DNA of 35,355 bases from Roseomonas mucosa ATCC BAA-692 (lineage in GTDB: Bacteria > Pseudomonadota > Alphaproteobacteria > Acetobacterales > Acetobacteraceae), in assembly GCF_000622225.1 (NCBI RefSeq), contig NZ_JHWD01000032.1, positions 1-35,355 on the forward strand. Direction: 5' to 3'. The position numbers and the translations under genes are program-made. The notes beneath the pieces are model-generated. The model was not told where the DNA came from. It saw only the letters and a program-made list of their open reading frames with translations, and searched no databases. Positions 22,504-30,828 of this stretch are shown here, one piece after another (positions within the stretch are counted from its first letter, which is position 1; every line of letters starts with the position of its first letter).

Positions 22504-23703
22504 ATGCGGAAACATCTCAGGACCACTGTCGCCATCCTGGTCGTGGCCGGCACCGTGACAACGGTTGCCCCCCGCCCGGCCCATGCGGAATGGCCGACCT
22601 TCGATGCCGTCACCCACCTCCTGCTGACGCAGGCGCAGCAGGTCCTCAACAATGCGATCACCCGTGTCTATGACAACATCACCAGTATCGGGAACCTGAT
22701 CGGCGACCGCATCACCAACATGGGGGGGCTGCTGGACACCAAGCTGGGCGATGGCTTCACCCAGGTCTCCAACTATCAGCGCGCGCAGATCAGCGCGGTC
22801 CAGCAGATCGCCGACGCCTCCAACACCGCCAATGCACGCTTCCAGCGCGACATGCGGAACACCGAGATCCGCGACGAGCACACTGCCTCGCCGCAGGCCT
22901 GCCTTGCTCTCGACAGCGGCCAGGCGGCCACGGTGTCGCGCATCCAGGGCGACCGGATCGCGACCGCCATCGCTGACGTCATGGACTTGCGGGGCGAAGG
23001 CGGTCAGGGCACCGCCGCCTGGTACGGGCAGGCGCAGTCCATGACGTCGAGCAACGCGCTGCATCTCGCCCGCTACTGCGACCAGGACGAAGAGGCGGCT
23101 GGCCTCTGCACCATCTCCGTTCGCCCCAATGCCGACGTGCGAGCCTCGTCCTTCAACGGCCGCGAGGTCTACGCCGACGTCGACGAGGTGAACGCCGCGA
23201 ACGACTACGCCACCAACGTCGTGCAGCCGGTCGTGCCGGCGGCGCTGCGCGGCGACCACCTCACCTCCGTTGAGGGTCAGAACGCCTCGGCCCTTCGCCG
23301 GGCCTACGACGCCCGCATGTCCCTGGCGCGCTCTGTGTTCAGCACGCAGATCGCCATGACGGCGCCGGCGGTGACGCTGAACGAGGCCCAGCGCGCCCAG
23401 ATCACGGCGCGCGGCGGCACGCCGCCCGCGGCCGGTTCCTGGATGCAGGTGCTCTCCCTGGAAGTGGACCGTCGCTTCTCGGATACGGCCTGGGCGGCGT
23501 CTTTGCAGGCGATGACGCCGGCGGCCGTCTCGCGTGAGATCGCGGCGCAGCTCGCGCTCTCCAACTACCTCGCGCTGCAGAACCTGCGCGTGCAGCAGCA
23601 GGTGGCGGCCGTCGGCGCGGCGAACCTCGCGATCGCCGCCGAGCGGGGCTTTCCCGGCGTCGGCGCGACCCCGATCCCCTCCCCGTCCTTCGTCGCCAAC
23701 TGA
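22504..23703 (+). CDS. Secreted helical protein, possibly TraW-position component
   Basis: 399 aa. The signal peptide is MRKHLRTTVAILVVAGTVTT with cleavage near AHA-EW (residue 27-28). The mature part is mostly helical with Gln/Asn-rich segments (QAQQVLNNAITRVYDNITSI, NYQRAQISAVQQIADASNTA) and a central ARYCDQDEEAAGLC with two Cys. The long-helix plan recalls VirB5-type pilus-tip proteins. Its location upstream of dotA recalls R64 traW-traX-traY. Both links are inference; no diagnostic motif was seen. Confidence 0.72.
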   Translation: MRKHLRTTVAILVVAGTVTTVAPRPAHAEWPTFDAVTHLLLTQAQQVLNNAITRVYDNITSIGNLIGDRITNMGGLLDTKLGDGFTQVSNYQRAQISAVQQIADASNTANARFQRDMRNTEIRDEHTASPQACLALDSGQAATVSRIQGDRIATAIADVMDLRGEGGQGTAAWYGQAQSMTSSNALHLARYCDQDEEAAGLCTISVRPNADVRASSFNGREVYADVDEVNAANDYATNVVQPVVPAALRGDHLTSVEGQNASALRRAYDARMSLARSVFSTQIAMTAPAVTLNEAQRAQITARGGTPPAAGSWMQVLSLEVDRRFSDTAWAASLQAMTPAAVSREIAAQLALSNYLALQNLRVQQQVAAVGAANLAIAAERGFPGVGATPIPSPSFVAN

Positions 23704-23714
23704 GGAGCTTTCCC

Positions 23715-25151
23715 ATGTCCACCACCCTATCCGACGCGCCACGCCCAGCGGCGCGTGGTCCCGATCCGCTCCGTGAGCTGTTCGACCGGATGAACGAGGT
23801 GCGTGCCACCCTCTCCGGGCACGATCCCAGGCTGAGCCGCCAGATCGAGGAGGTCACCCGGCTGCTGCACCAGCCCGATGTCGTCCGCGACGAGGCGCTG
23901 CGGACCCGCGCTGCCTACGCACATCAGGATTTCTCCCGCCTGGCCGGTCCGGTCGGCGGCGTGCCGGAGGGTCTGCGTGCCGAACTCGGCCGCCTTGCCA
24001 ACTCGGCGCCGGGGCTGGAAAACGAGCGTATCCGCGACCTGCTGCGCGAAGTGCCGGACCTGCGGGATCGGCGCCTCGCCCATGATATCCGCACCCTCGC
24101 CGTCGTCACGGGCAAGGAGGGTGGCGACCAGTACCGCCCCGACGTCATGGATAAGGTGGAGGCGCTGGAGCGGCGGGTGATGACGCTCTCGCCGACCTTC
24201 GGGAGTGCTGCCGCCCGGCACGCGCAGCCTGACCTGGCCGCCGGCGGGCCGCAGGCGACCGCAACCCCAGCCGCCGCGGCGTCCACGGCGCGGACGCCCC
24301 AGCCCGAGGAGAAGCCGACCGTGCCGGCTTCGCCGTTGGTGCAGTCCAGCGTCTCCCCAGGCGAAGGCGCGCGCGCACCGCGACAGCCCGAGACCGGCCA
24401 GCAGGCTACCCAGCAGCCTACCCCGGCCCCGGCCGCCATTCGTGCGGCCGAGGGGCAGGCCCAGCCGGCTCAGCCCGCGCTGGGTGCCCGCGATGCAGGT
24501 CCGGTCGAGCGGCTGGTGGCTTCGATGGTGCCCCCTCGTCCCGCCAGCCCGCCTCCCTGGGAGCCGCAGCCGACCCCGATCACCGAGCGGATCGGGAGCT
24601 ACCTGGCCAACCGTGCCGACAGCAAGGCACTGGAGACCGCCGAGGCGTCCGGGCAGCGCGCCGTGGATGCTCTGCGGGGCTTCGCCCAGGGGGCCGGCGC
24701 GGCGGTGATGGCTCGGATCAATGAGGCCGCCCGCTCCGATCCCCGCAGCATGGAGGGGGTGCTGGCCGAGATGCGCGAAGGTGGACGGCATGCCGAGCTG
24801 CGCACGCAGTTCAACAACGCCCTCGTCCAGGAGAAGGGTCTGGCCGCCGCTTACGATGCCGCCGCCTCGGCCGTGAAGCAGTACGGGACCGATCGCCAGG
24901 CCGCCGAGGCGGTGATCCTCAAGCGATCCGAGCCGGCGGCCCTGGCCGGGCGCTTCGAGCGGCTCGACGCCGCCATCGGCGAGGCCGCGTCCCACCTGCC
25001 CAGCCGCCAGGAGGGGAAGAGCGTGGTGGACGAACTCGGCCAGAAGGTCGCCGAGCTGGTGCGGCGAGCGGCCGACGCGGTTCGCAACGTCTTCCAGCAG
25101 GACCATCGCCAGGGCGTCTCGGCCGCCTCATCCCCGTCTCCCAGCCCATAG
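23715..25151 (+). CDS. Unknown 478-aa protein with Pro/Ala-rich linker
   Basis: 478 aa, starting 12 nt after the previous stop, with GAGGAG as ribosome-binding site. There is no signal peptide. The N-terminal part (1-165) is charged and helical (PDPLRELFDRMNEVRATLSG). A low-complexity Ala/Pro/Gln/Thr linker spans about 165-290, and the C-terminal part (about 290-465) is a second helical domain (ALETAEASGQRAVDALRGFA). The tail is SAASSPSPSP. It is not recognised. A cytoplasmic protein with a disordered linker and tail in a secretion operon could be a transferred substrate or DNA-processing accessory, but no relaxase motif is present. Confidence 0.8.
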   Translation: MSTTLSDAPRPAARGPDPLRELFDRMNEVRATLSGHDPRLSRQIEEVTRLLHQPDVVRDEALRTRAAYAHQDFSRLAGPVGGVPEGLRAELGRLANSAPGLENERIRDLLREVPDLRDRRLAHDIRTLAVVTGKEGGDQYRPDVMDKVEALERRVMTLSPTFGSAAARHAQPDLAAGGPQATATPAAAASTARTPQPEEKPTVPASPLVQSSVSPGEGARAPRQPETGQQATQQPTPAPAAIRAAEGQAQPAQPALGARDAGPVERLVASMVPPRPASPPPWEPQPTPITERIGSYLANRADSKALETAEASGQRAVDALRGFAQGAGAAVMARINEAARSDPRSMEGVLAEMREGGRHAELRTQFNNALVQEKGLAAAYDAAASAVKQYGTDRQAAEAVILKRSEPAALAGRFERLDAAIGEAASHLPSRQEGKSVVDELGQKVAELVRRAADAVRNVFQQDHRQGVSAASSPSPSP

Positions 25152-25154
25152 GCT

Positions 25155-25208
25155 CATTCGCGTCGCCCTCTCCCATCCTCGTCTGCAAATTCCGGCCGCG
25201 AGGATGCG
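25155..25208 (+). promoter_or_regulatory. Motif-plus-hairpin leader of dotA
   Basis: TCATTCGCGTCG (core 25155-25161, one change from consensus) ends 47 nt before ATG 25209. A perfect 8-bp inverted repeat, CATCCTCG (25174-25181) and CGAGGATG (25199-25206), encloses a 17-nt loop. The ribosome-binding site GAGGA (25200-25204) lies wholly in the 3' arm. Confidence 0.7.
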
Positions 25209-27530
25209 ATGCGACGCCCAACCCTGTTTCTGGCCCTGGCCACCCTGGCGCCGGTCCTGCTCCTCGCGGGGCCGGCGCTCGCCCAGGGGACGGGCGTGAA
25301 CCTCAGCTGGTCCGCCCTTGATCCCGGTGACGACTGGGCTGCCATAGTCATCCGCTCCGTCTTCCCGATCAATGGCTCGGCCGGAACCGTCAGCACCGGC
25401 AACGCCGCCACGGTGATCGGCACCCTGGTCCGCTCCCTCACCGGCTTCGTGGCGGCCATCGCCATGTTCTACCTCGTCTATTCCATGGTGATGCAGATCT
25501 GGCGCGGTGCTGAGACCTCGCGCCTGCTCACCGACGGCATGAGCGGCATGATGGCCCTCCGTCTCGGGGTGGCGGCGATCTTCATGTTCCCGCTGGCCAA
25601 CGGCTTCTCCGCCGGGCAGGCCGCCGTGGTGCAGGCCTCGATGTGGGGCATCGGCATGGCCAAGACCGTCTACACCTCGGCCGTCACGGCGATCGGCGCC
25701 GATGCGCGCGTCATCGCCGATCCGATTGTCCCGGGCAGCCGCACCATCGTCGCCGGGCTGATCCGCAACGAGTTCTGCCGCGCACTCGTCAACGCCGCCG
25801 CCAACAACCCCAACCTGGTGCCGGCGCCGGGCGCCATCGCCTCAAGCGGGGTCGGCAGCGTGCCGGCCTTCGAGACCTGGGCCTACCGCCTGTCCAGTGG
25901 CAACGAGAGCGGCGCCCCGGCCTGCGGCACCGTCACCCTGGCCCAGCCGGCCAGCACCAACACCGTCGCCGGTGTCGATGTCGGCATGGTCGACCAGCAG
26001 CGCCGGATCCTGAACAGCGTCGTCACGGGCAGCATCCGGCCGCAGGTCGAGAGCGCCGCGCAGGCCTTCTACGCCACCCGCCAGGCGTCGGCGCTGCAGC
26101 CACTGCTGGGCGTGCTGACCAGCGCCACCAGCCAGTACAACAGCCAGCTCACGGCGGCAGCCAGCGGTGCCATGAGCCGCATCCGCGGCTCCCTGCAGGA
26201 TGCCCGCGGCAGCGGCGCCACCCCGGACGCCACCGCGATCCGCCTGAGCGCGCTCGGATGGTCGGCCGCCGGTGCCTACTATCTCGAATTCTCCCGCCTC
26301 AACGGCGCCACCCTCTCGCTGATGAGCGGCGTACCGCGCGTCGAGCGTCCCTCCTATCTGGGCCTCGGCCCGGCCCTCACCGCCGATGTGGCGCCGCTTT
26401 CCGCTGCCGCCGAGGCGTTCATGGAGCGGGTCAGCGCCTACGTCGCCACCACCGACCAAGCCAACACGCCCTTCGGCGGCTCGGGCCTGTTCTCCGGCGC
26501 CTCGCCGGCCGAGGACGGCGCCGGCATGATGGAGCGGGTGTTCCGCTCCCTGGGCCTGAGCGAGCGGATCCTCGGCCTCGTCACCAACTACTTCGTCACC
26601 CCTGGTACCTTGGTCTGGATCGACCCGTTCGGCAGCCTGATGCAACTCGGCCACGCCATGGTCGCGGCCGGTATGGGGGCGCTGGGGCTGGCGGGGATCG
26701 GGGTGGGCGGGTCCAATGCCGTCGGCACCGCCCTGGGCGGCGTGCCGCTGGTGGGTGGGGTGCTGGCGGCCAGCTTCAGCGGATTGGGCAAGGCGTTGGA
26801 ATTCCTCGGCCCGGCGATCTTCGCGCTGATCTCCGGCCTGCTCCTCCCCGGCCTGACCATCGCCTTCGTGCTGCCGCTCATCCCCTTTCTGATCTGGGTC
26901 GCCGGCGTCGCCGGCTGGCTGATCCTGGTCTGCGAGGCGGTGATCGCGGTGCCGCTGTGGATGCTGGCGCACATGACCATGCGCGGCGAGGGCCTGCACG
27001 GCCGGGCCACCGAGGGATACTCGCTGCTGTTCAACGTGCTGTTCCGCCCGGTGCTGATGCTGCTCGGGCTGTTCCTCGGCTACTTCATCTTCGCCAGCAT
27101 GTCCTGGCTGCTGCGGCTGAGCTTCGGGGTGGCGGCAGGCTTCGTGCTGGGCAACGGCTGGATCGTAACCAACGTGCTCGGGGTCGTGGTGCTGCTCTGC
27201 GTCTTCGTGCTGGCCCACGTCGTCCTGGCGCTGCTGTCCTTCCGCATGATCTCCCTGGTGCCCCACCACGTCCCGCGCCTGATCGGCTTCCTGCCGGCGA
27301 ACCGGGTCGACATGGACGGCTTCAGCCGGGATGCTGCGCTGGTTGGGGCGGCAGGGGCATTGCAAAACATCGACGGTGCCGCTCGAAGGCTTGGTGGTTC
27401 GGCTCGCAATTCTGGTGATCGAACCCTGGCGCCGACGGCAATAGCTGGACCGCAAGGGCGGGCAGCAAGTAAGGAGATGGACTCTACCCTCCGGGCATCG
27501 ACAGAGATCTCCGGCGCTAGGGATGAATGA
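25209..27530 (+). CDS. dotA: DotA/TraY polytopic inner-membrane protein
   Basis: 773 aa, close to R64 TraY (about 745) and shorter than Legionella DotA (1048). The signal peptide ends near ALA-QG (residue 25). A membrane segment at about 78-96 is followed by a large periplasmic domain (about 130-440). A cluster of hydrophobic segments then lies from about 480 to 700, with the family-like stretch LPLIPFLIWVAGVAGWLILVCEAVIAVPLWMLAHM shown here only as a guide: its PFLIWVAGVAGWLILVCEA part is the most telling. The C-terminal tail is polar. It has its own leader, separate from the preceding gene. Confidence 0.93.
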   Translation: MRRPTLFLALATLAPVLLLAGPALAQGTGVNLSWSALDPGDDWAAIVIRSVFPINGSAGTVSTGNAATVIGTLVRSLTGFVAAIAMFYLVYSMVMQIWRGAETSRLLTDGMSGMMALRLGVAAIFMFPLANGFSAGQAAVVQASMWGIGMAKTVYTSAVTAIGADARVIADPIVPGSRTIVAGLIRNEFCRALVNAAANNPNLVPAPGAIASSGVGSVPAFETWAYRLSSGNESGAPACGTVTLAQPASTNTVAGVDVGMVDQQRRILNSVVTGSIRPQVESAAQAFYATRQASALQPLLGVLTSATSQYNSQLTAAASGAMSRIRGSLQDARGSGATPDATAIRLSALGWSAAGAYYLEFSRLNGATLSLMSGVPRVERPSYLGLGPALTADVAPLSAAAEAFMERVSAYVATTDQANTPFGGSGLFSGASPAEDGAGMMERVFRSLGLSERILGLVTNYFVTPGTLVWIDPFGSLMQLGHAMVAAGMGALGLAGIGVGGSNAVGTALGGVPLVGGVLAASFSGLGKALEFLGPAIFALISGLLLPGLTIAFVLPLIPFLIWVAGVAGWLILVCEAVIAVPLWMLAHMTMRGEGLHGRATEGYSLLFNVLFRPVLMLLGLFLGYFIFASMSWLLRLSFGVAAGFVLGNGWIVTNVLGVVVLLCVFVLAHVVLALLSFRMISLVPHHVPRLIGFLPANRVDMDGFSRDAALVGAAGALQNIDGAARRLGGSARNSGDRTLAPTAIAGPQGRAASKEMDSTLRASTEISGARDE

Positions 27531-27533
27531 CCG

Positions 27534-27983
27534 ATGAACGATGACGGCGAGAGCCAAGGAATGAGCGGAACGGCCGGCTACCTGCTAGGCAGGATGTCGG
27601 CAGAAAACGCTCGTTCGCGTTCGGATTGGGTCGATAATCTTGTGGCCCGTCGGCGGCGCCCGGAAGCGCGTTTCTTCCGTGAAGCTGATGTACATGCGAA
27701 GATCGCTGAATGGCAGGCTGCGCTCGCCTCAAGGGACGCCATCATCGATCAGCTACAGGAGCATGCTGCTGGTCTCGCCAGCGAGCGGGATCAGTGGCGT
27801 GACTACGCGAAGGCGATCGAGGGCGAGCGGGAGGAACTGAAGGAGCAGTTACGCAGCCTGACCGTGAACGCCAACCTCATGGTCGAGCGCCTCGACGAGT
27901 ACGACAGGGCGAACGAGGCGCTGGAGGCGGAAGTCGAGGCGCTGCGCGCCGAGATCGCCCGCCTCAAGGGCAGTGGCGGGTAG
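27534..27983 (+). CDS. Coiled-coil protein downstream of dotA
   Basis: 149 aa, starting 3 nt after the dotA stop and so probably co-translated with it. The N-terminal 50 residues are basic and polar (WVDNLVARRRRPEARFF). Residues about 55-147 form a long heptad-rich coiled coil (ERDQWRDYAKAIEGEREELK, RANEALEAEVEALRAEIARL). There is no membrane segment. The family is not recognised; KfrA-like or filament-like proteins have similar composition, without specific evidence. A scaffold role for the apparatus is possible. Confidence 0.78.
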   Translation: MNDDGESQGMSGTAGYLLGRMSAENARSRSDWVDNLVARRRRPEARFFREADVHAKIAEWQAALASRDAIIDQLQEHAAGLASERDQWRDYAKAIEGEREELKEQLRSLTVNANLMVERLDEYDRANEALEAEVEALRAEIARLKGSGG

Positions 27984-27990
27984 CGCAGGC

Positions 27991-28043
27991 CGTTCGCAAC
28001 GATACTGGGCAGCATGGGGCCGCAACCAGGACAGGCCCCATGC
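27991..28043 (+). promoter_or_regulatory. Motif-plus-hairpin leader with the start codon in the stem
   Basis: CCGTTCGCAACG (core 27991-27997) ends 42 nt before ATG 28040. A perfect 10-bp inverted repeat, GCATGGGGCC (28012-28021) and GGCCCCATGC (28034-28043), has a 12-nt loop. The ATG itself lies in the 3' arm and the ribosome-binding site AGGACAGG spans loop and arm. Confidence 0.72.
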
Positions 28044-28357
28044 CCTACGCTCGAAACCTCCTCCTCGCCGCTCTCGCGTCGATCCCACTCGCGGCCTGCA
28101 GCAGCGGCAACATCCGCACCGCCGGCAGCTACAGTGCTCCGGCCGCGCCGCAGGTCCAGAATCCCAACTACGATCCCTATGCCGCTCCGGGCACCGTCAA
28201 TGCCACCTGGGCGCCGCCCGTGCTCAACCGTAACGGCACCATCGTGAAGCCCAACGATCCGCGCGGGGCGATGGCCGGCAGGCCGGACTACGAGCATGCC
28301 CCGTGGGCCACGGGCGCGGCCGGCGGTGCCACCTACGCCCCACCCGGCACCTTCTGA
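28040..28357 (+). CDS. Small lipoprotein
   Basis: 105 aa with a lipoprotein signal (LAAC, Cys20). The mature part is Pro/Asn/Gly-rich with little predicted structure (NPNYDPYAAPG, NRNGTIVKPNDPRGAMAGRP). The family is not recognised. Its leader belongs to the same motif-plus-hairpin set as the secretion operons, so it is probably part of the same system, perhaps at the outer membrane with DotC, DotD and DotH. It is convergent with the VapC gene. Confidence 0.82.
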   Translation: MPYARNLLLAALASIPLAACSSGNIRTAGSYSAPAAPQVQNPNYDPYAAPGTVNATWAPPVLNRNGTIVKPNDPRGAMAGRPDYEHAPWATGAAGGATYAPPGTF

Positions 28358-28380
28358 CGACCTGGCGGCCGGTGCGGCGG

Positions 28381-28764
28381 CTATCGGGCCGGCCGCACAT
28401 CCGTGCGGCTGAAATCGTCGCCGACGTAGAGCAGCGGCGCGTCGTGCTCGATCGCCAGCACGTAGGCGAAGCAGTCGCCGAAGTTCAGCCCCGCCGGGTG
28501 GACGCCCTTGCCCCAGCGCGCATAGGCCTCGGCCATGCGCCGCGCCGTCCCCGGTGTGACGCTCGCGACCTCGAAGCCCAGGCCCTCGACCAGCTGGCGC
28601 ATCTCCACCCCGAGATCGCGCCGGCCCGCCACGATCAGCGCCTCCGCCATGGTCCCGGCCGAGATCGCCAGGGCGTCGGCCGCCTCCAGCACATCCATGC
28701 AGGCCTCGGCCTCGGGCTCGTCGAGCAGGATCGCCAGCAGCGCCGAGGTGTCGACCGCGATCAT
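28381..28764 (-). CDS. vapC: VapC-type PIN-domain toxin
   Basis: 127 aa. PIN ribonuclease features are MIAVDTSALLAILLDEPEAE (Asp5 and the Glu nearby), then EALIVAGRR with its Glu, and the C-terminal FGDCFAYVLA with the conserved Asp followed by LLYVGDDFSRTD. These toxins cleave RNA (often tRNA). The ATG overlaps the stop of the antitoxin gene, as usual for vapBC. It may stabilise the element. Confidence 0.92.
   Translation of the reverse strand: MIAVDTSALLAILLDEPEAEACMDVLEAADALAISAGTMAEALIVAGRRDLGVEMRQLVEGLGFEVASVTPGTARRMAEAYARWGKGVHPAGLNFGDCFAYVLAIEHDAPLLYVGDDFSRTDVRPAR
28392..28409. terminator. Perfect hairpin at the convergent 3' ends
   Basis: GCCGCAC-ATCC-GTGCGGC, a 7-bp stem with a 4-nt loop, lies inside the last codons of vapC and 35 nt past the lipoprotein stop. 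It could end plus-strand transcripts, but there is no T-run, so this is tentative. Confidence 0.3.
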
Positions 28765-29018
28765 CGCGGCAGCCCGGCCTCGTCGTACAGATCGTCCTGA
28801 CTGCGGGCGGCGCTCACGCCGGCCCGTGCCTTGGCGGCACCGACGCGGCGCAGCTCCTCCATCAGGGCGCGGCGTCCGGCTGCATCCGGTGTCCGGTGCA
28901 CCGGGACCAGGCGCACGGCGGCGCGGCCATGACGCGTCAGCACGACCTCGTCGCCGGCCTCGGCCCGGCGCACCAGCTCGGTCAGCTGCCCCTTCGCATC
29001 CGTCACGGAGACCTGCAC
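28761..29018 (-). CDS. vapB: Phd/YefM-type antitoxin (VapB partner)
   Basis: 85 aa from GTG 29018. The N-terminus is the Phd/YefM DNA-binding fold (QVSVTDAKGQLTELVRRAEA, then GDEVVLTRHGRAAVRLVPV). The C-terminal half, with ALMEELRRVG and DDLYDEAGLPR, is the toxin-neutralising tail. It overlaps vapC by 4 nt and probably represses its own promoter. Confidence 0.92.
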   Translation of the reverse strand: MQVSVTDAKGQLTELVRRAEAGDEVVLTRHGRAAVRLVPVHRTPDAAGRRALMEELRRVGAAKARAGVSAARSQDDLYDEAGLPR

Positions 29019-29049
29019 GATCGAACCCCAGCAGAAAGCCTCCCGGCGA

Positions 29050-29076
29050 AATAGACCATCGGGTGGTCCATTTCAA
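29050..29076 (-). promoter_or_regulatory. vapBC promoter with operator-like inverted repeat
   Basis: On the minus strand TTGAAA (29076-29071) and TCTATT (29055-29050) are 15 nt apart. Between and overlapping them is the inverted repeat GACCA-N5-TGGTC (29054-29068). This fits an autoregulated antitoxin promoter. The spacing is slightly short, and the assignment is by eye. Confidence 0.45.
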
Positions 29077-29103
29077 CGATGCTGGCGCTGAGTGGTATCG
29101 GGG

Positions 29104-29658
29104 TCAGCCGGCGCTCGGCCAGAATCGGTCGGCCGATCGGAGGTACTCCCCGGCCGAGCCCAGCCGCCGCGTGCGCAGCTGCCAGTTCGCCCAGGCATTG
29201 CGGAAGGCGAGCACGAAGAACGCGGCGCAGAAGGGCAGGAACTGCACCGCCGCCCAGAAGCGTCCCTGGCCTGCGGGAAGCACCGTCATCTGCCAGGTCC
29301 ATAGCCCCAGCGCGGCCCAGCCGGCCGCGAAGCAGCCCCAGGCCACCCGCGCCGTCTGCCGGCGCCGCCGCAGCCAGCGCCGCTTCAGCTCGAACTCGGT
29401 GAGGCCCATCGCGAAGGCCGTCGCCCCCGGGTCGAGGCGGCCGTCCTCGTCGGCGATCGGGCCACGCACCGGGGCCGGCTCGCGCCGGATCGCGGCGACG
29501 AGGCCCCGGACCAGCCCGTAGCCGGACCGGATCTCGGCCACTCCGGTCGTCTCGGCGGCCCTGCGAGCCGCCCAGCGGGGGCCGGCGAGTAGCCATCCGA
29601 AGCGCCGACGACTACCAGGGTGGTCGCCCTGCAGCCCGGGTCCCAGGTCGATGGCCAT
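29104..29658 (-). CDS. TraX-like membrane protein (possibly IcmV-related)
   Basis: 184 aa, starting 3 nt after the trbB stop. The cytoplasmic N-terminus of about 105 residues is followed by two membrane segments at about 106-126 and 132-152, then a short tail with NWQLRTRRLGSAGEYLRS. Size, topology and the tail resemble R64 TraX, which I recall as related to IcmV. Sequence support is modest. It is transcribed with the DsbC-like gene and separated from dotA, whereas in R64 traX precedes traY. Confidence 0.6.
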   Translation of the reverse strand: MAIDLGPGLQGDHPGSRRRFGWLLAGPRWAARRAAETTGVAEIRSGYGLVRGLVAAIRREPAPVRGPIADEDGRLDPGATAFAMGLTEFELKRRWLRRRRQTARVAWGCFAAGWAALGLWTWQMTVLPAGQGRFWAAVQFLPFCAAFFVLAFRNAWANWQLRTRRLGSAGEYLRSADRFWPSAG

Positions 29659-29661
29659 GGC

Positions 29662-30828
29662 TCAGCCCCCGGTTGCGGTCGCGACCAGCGCCTCGAGGTT
29701 GTTGGGCAGTCCATCCGTCCGCCCCTCCGTGCCATCGGCCCGGCGCCAGACCAGCGTCGGCGTCCCGCGCAGGCCGATCGAGGCCGCTGCGGCCCCATTC
29801 TCCCGCAACCGCGCGGCCGCTTCCGGCGCCGGCGGGGCCCGCAGGTCGCCCCGGCTCCAGGCGGCGATCATCGCTTCCTCCGAGCGGCTCAGCATCGCGA
29901 GCGCGTCGGCGGTGCTCCGCCCGGCATTGTGGTGATCGAGGATGGCCACGGGGATCACCGACAGGTGCAGCCGGCCGGCCGCGACCAGCGGCTGCAGGCG
30001 CCGCAGGGCCTGGACCGAGTAGCCGCACTGCGGATCCACGAACATCCAGACATGCGGCGCCCCCTCGGGGCCCGCAGTGCCGGCATGGGCTCGCTGGGCC
30101 ACCGCGACCGGGCTGGCGGCCGGCGCGACTGCCCCGCCGCCGGCACCTTGAGCCGGCCCGCCGGCCGGCTGCGTCGCACCGGGCGCGACGTCCCCGATGG
30201 TGACGGTCGGGATCGCCCCTTCGATGCCCGCCACATGATCGCGGGTGAGGTTCTTGCCCGCCGTGTCCCACATCACCCCGGGAATGACGCGCTCCCCGTC
30301 GGGGGTCGCGTAGAATACCTGGAAGGCGTCGCCGCTGCGCAGCACCACGCTGCGAAGGCCCTCGCGCTCACCGAGATCCGTGACGCCCGCGCCCCCGATC
30401 TCACGGAGACGCGCCAGGGTCAGGTCCACCGGAAAGCCCGCCACCATGGCCCGTCCGGAAGGCAGCACCGAGAGCAGCATGAACTCGGCGCCGGAGCGGG
30501 CCACGACCAGGCGCAGGCCATGGCTCAGCCCCAGGTCCTGCAAGGTGGCACCGGCCTGGGACACGCGCTGCAGCACCGGCACCGAGAGATCTCCGCCGGG
30601 CGTCGCCACCGTGGCAGGAGCTGCTGACGGCGCAGCCGCCGGCGCCGCGGCACGCTGGACCGCGGGCGTGGGCGCGGTTGGCCAGGCCTGGGGCGCGGCG
30701 GATACCGGAGCCGGGAGGGCCAGGGTGGGAGGCGCATCGGGCCCGGCAGAGGCGGGGCAGAGGGTCTGCGCCATGGAGATGGCCGGCAGGCCAACCAGGG
30801 CGCAGGTGGTCAGGAGGATGCGTCGCAT
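29662..30828 (-). CDS. trbB: TrbB/DsbC-like periplasmic thioredoxin-fold protein, CXXS
   Basis: 388 aa with a signal peptide (cleavage near SMA-QT). An Ala/Pro-rich stretch follows (about 30-80), then a beta-rich domain like the DsbC N-terminal dimerisation region (about 85-200), and a C-terminal thioredoxin fold with VDPQCGYS (active-site Cys268, Ser271) and a cis-Pro segment RGTPTLVW. R64 has a DsbC-like TrbB in its trbA-trbB-trbC set, so the gene fits. The usual CXXC is here CGYS, so only one active-site cysteine remains. That would favour isomerase, reductase or chaperone-like action over oxidase action. Confidence 0.87.
   Translation of the reverse strand: MRRILLTTCALVGLPAISMAQTLCPASAGPDAPPTLALPAPVSAAPQAWPTAPTPAVQRAAAPAAAPSAAPATVATPGGDLSVPVLQRVSQAGATLQDLGLSHGLRLVVARSGAEFMLLSVLPSGRAMVAGFPVDLTLARLREIGGAGVTDLGEREGLRSVVLRSGDAFQVFYATPDGERVIPGVMWDTAGKNLTRDHVAGIEGAIPTVTIGDVAPGATQPAGGPAQGAGGGAVAPAASPVAVAQRAHAGTAGPEGAPHVWMFVDPQCGYSVQALRRLQPLVAAGRLHLSVIPVAILDHHNAGRSTADALAMLSRSEEAMIAAWSRGDLRAPPAPEAAARLRENGAAAASIGLRGTPTLVWRRADGTEGRTDGLPNNLEALVATATGG

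Noticed and set aside
23200-23206. GCGAACG inside the 399-aa protein gene, and another at 27909-27915
   Set aside because: Wrong orientation for any downstream start and explained by coding (Ala-Asn); used as background matches.
27612-27622. CGTTCGCGTTCG inside the coiled-coil gene
   Set aside because: No start codon at 40-47 nt in a credible gene and no following stem.
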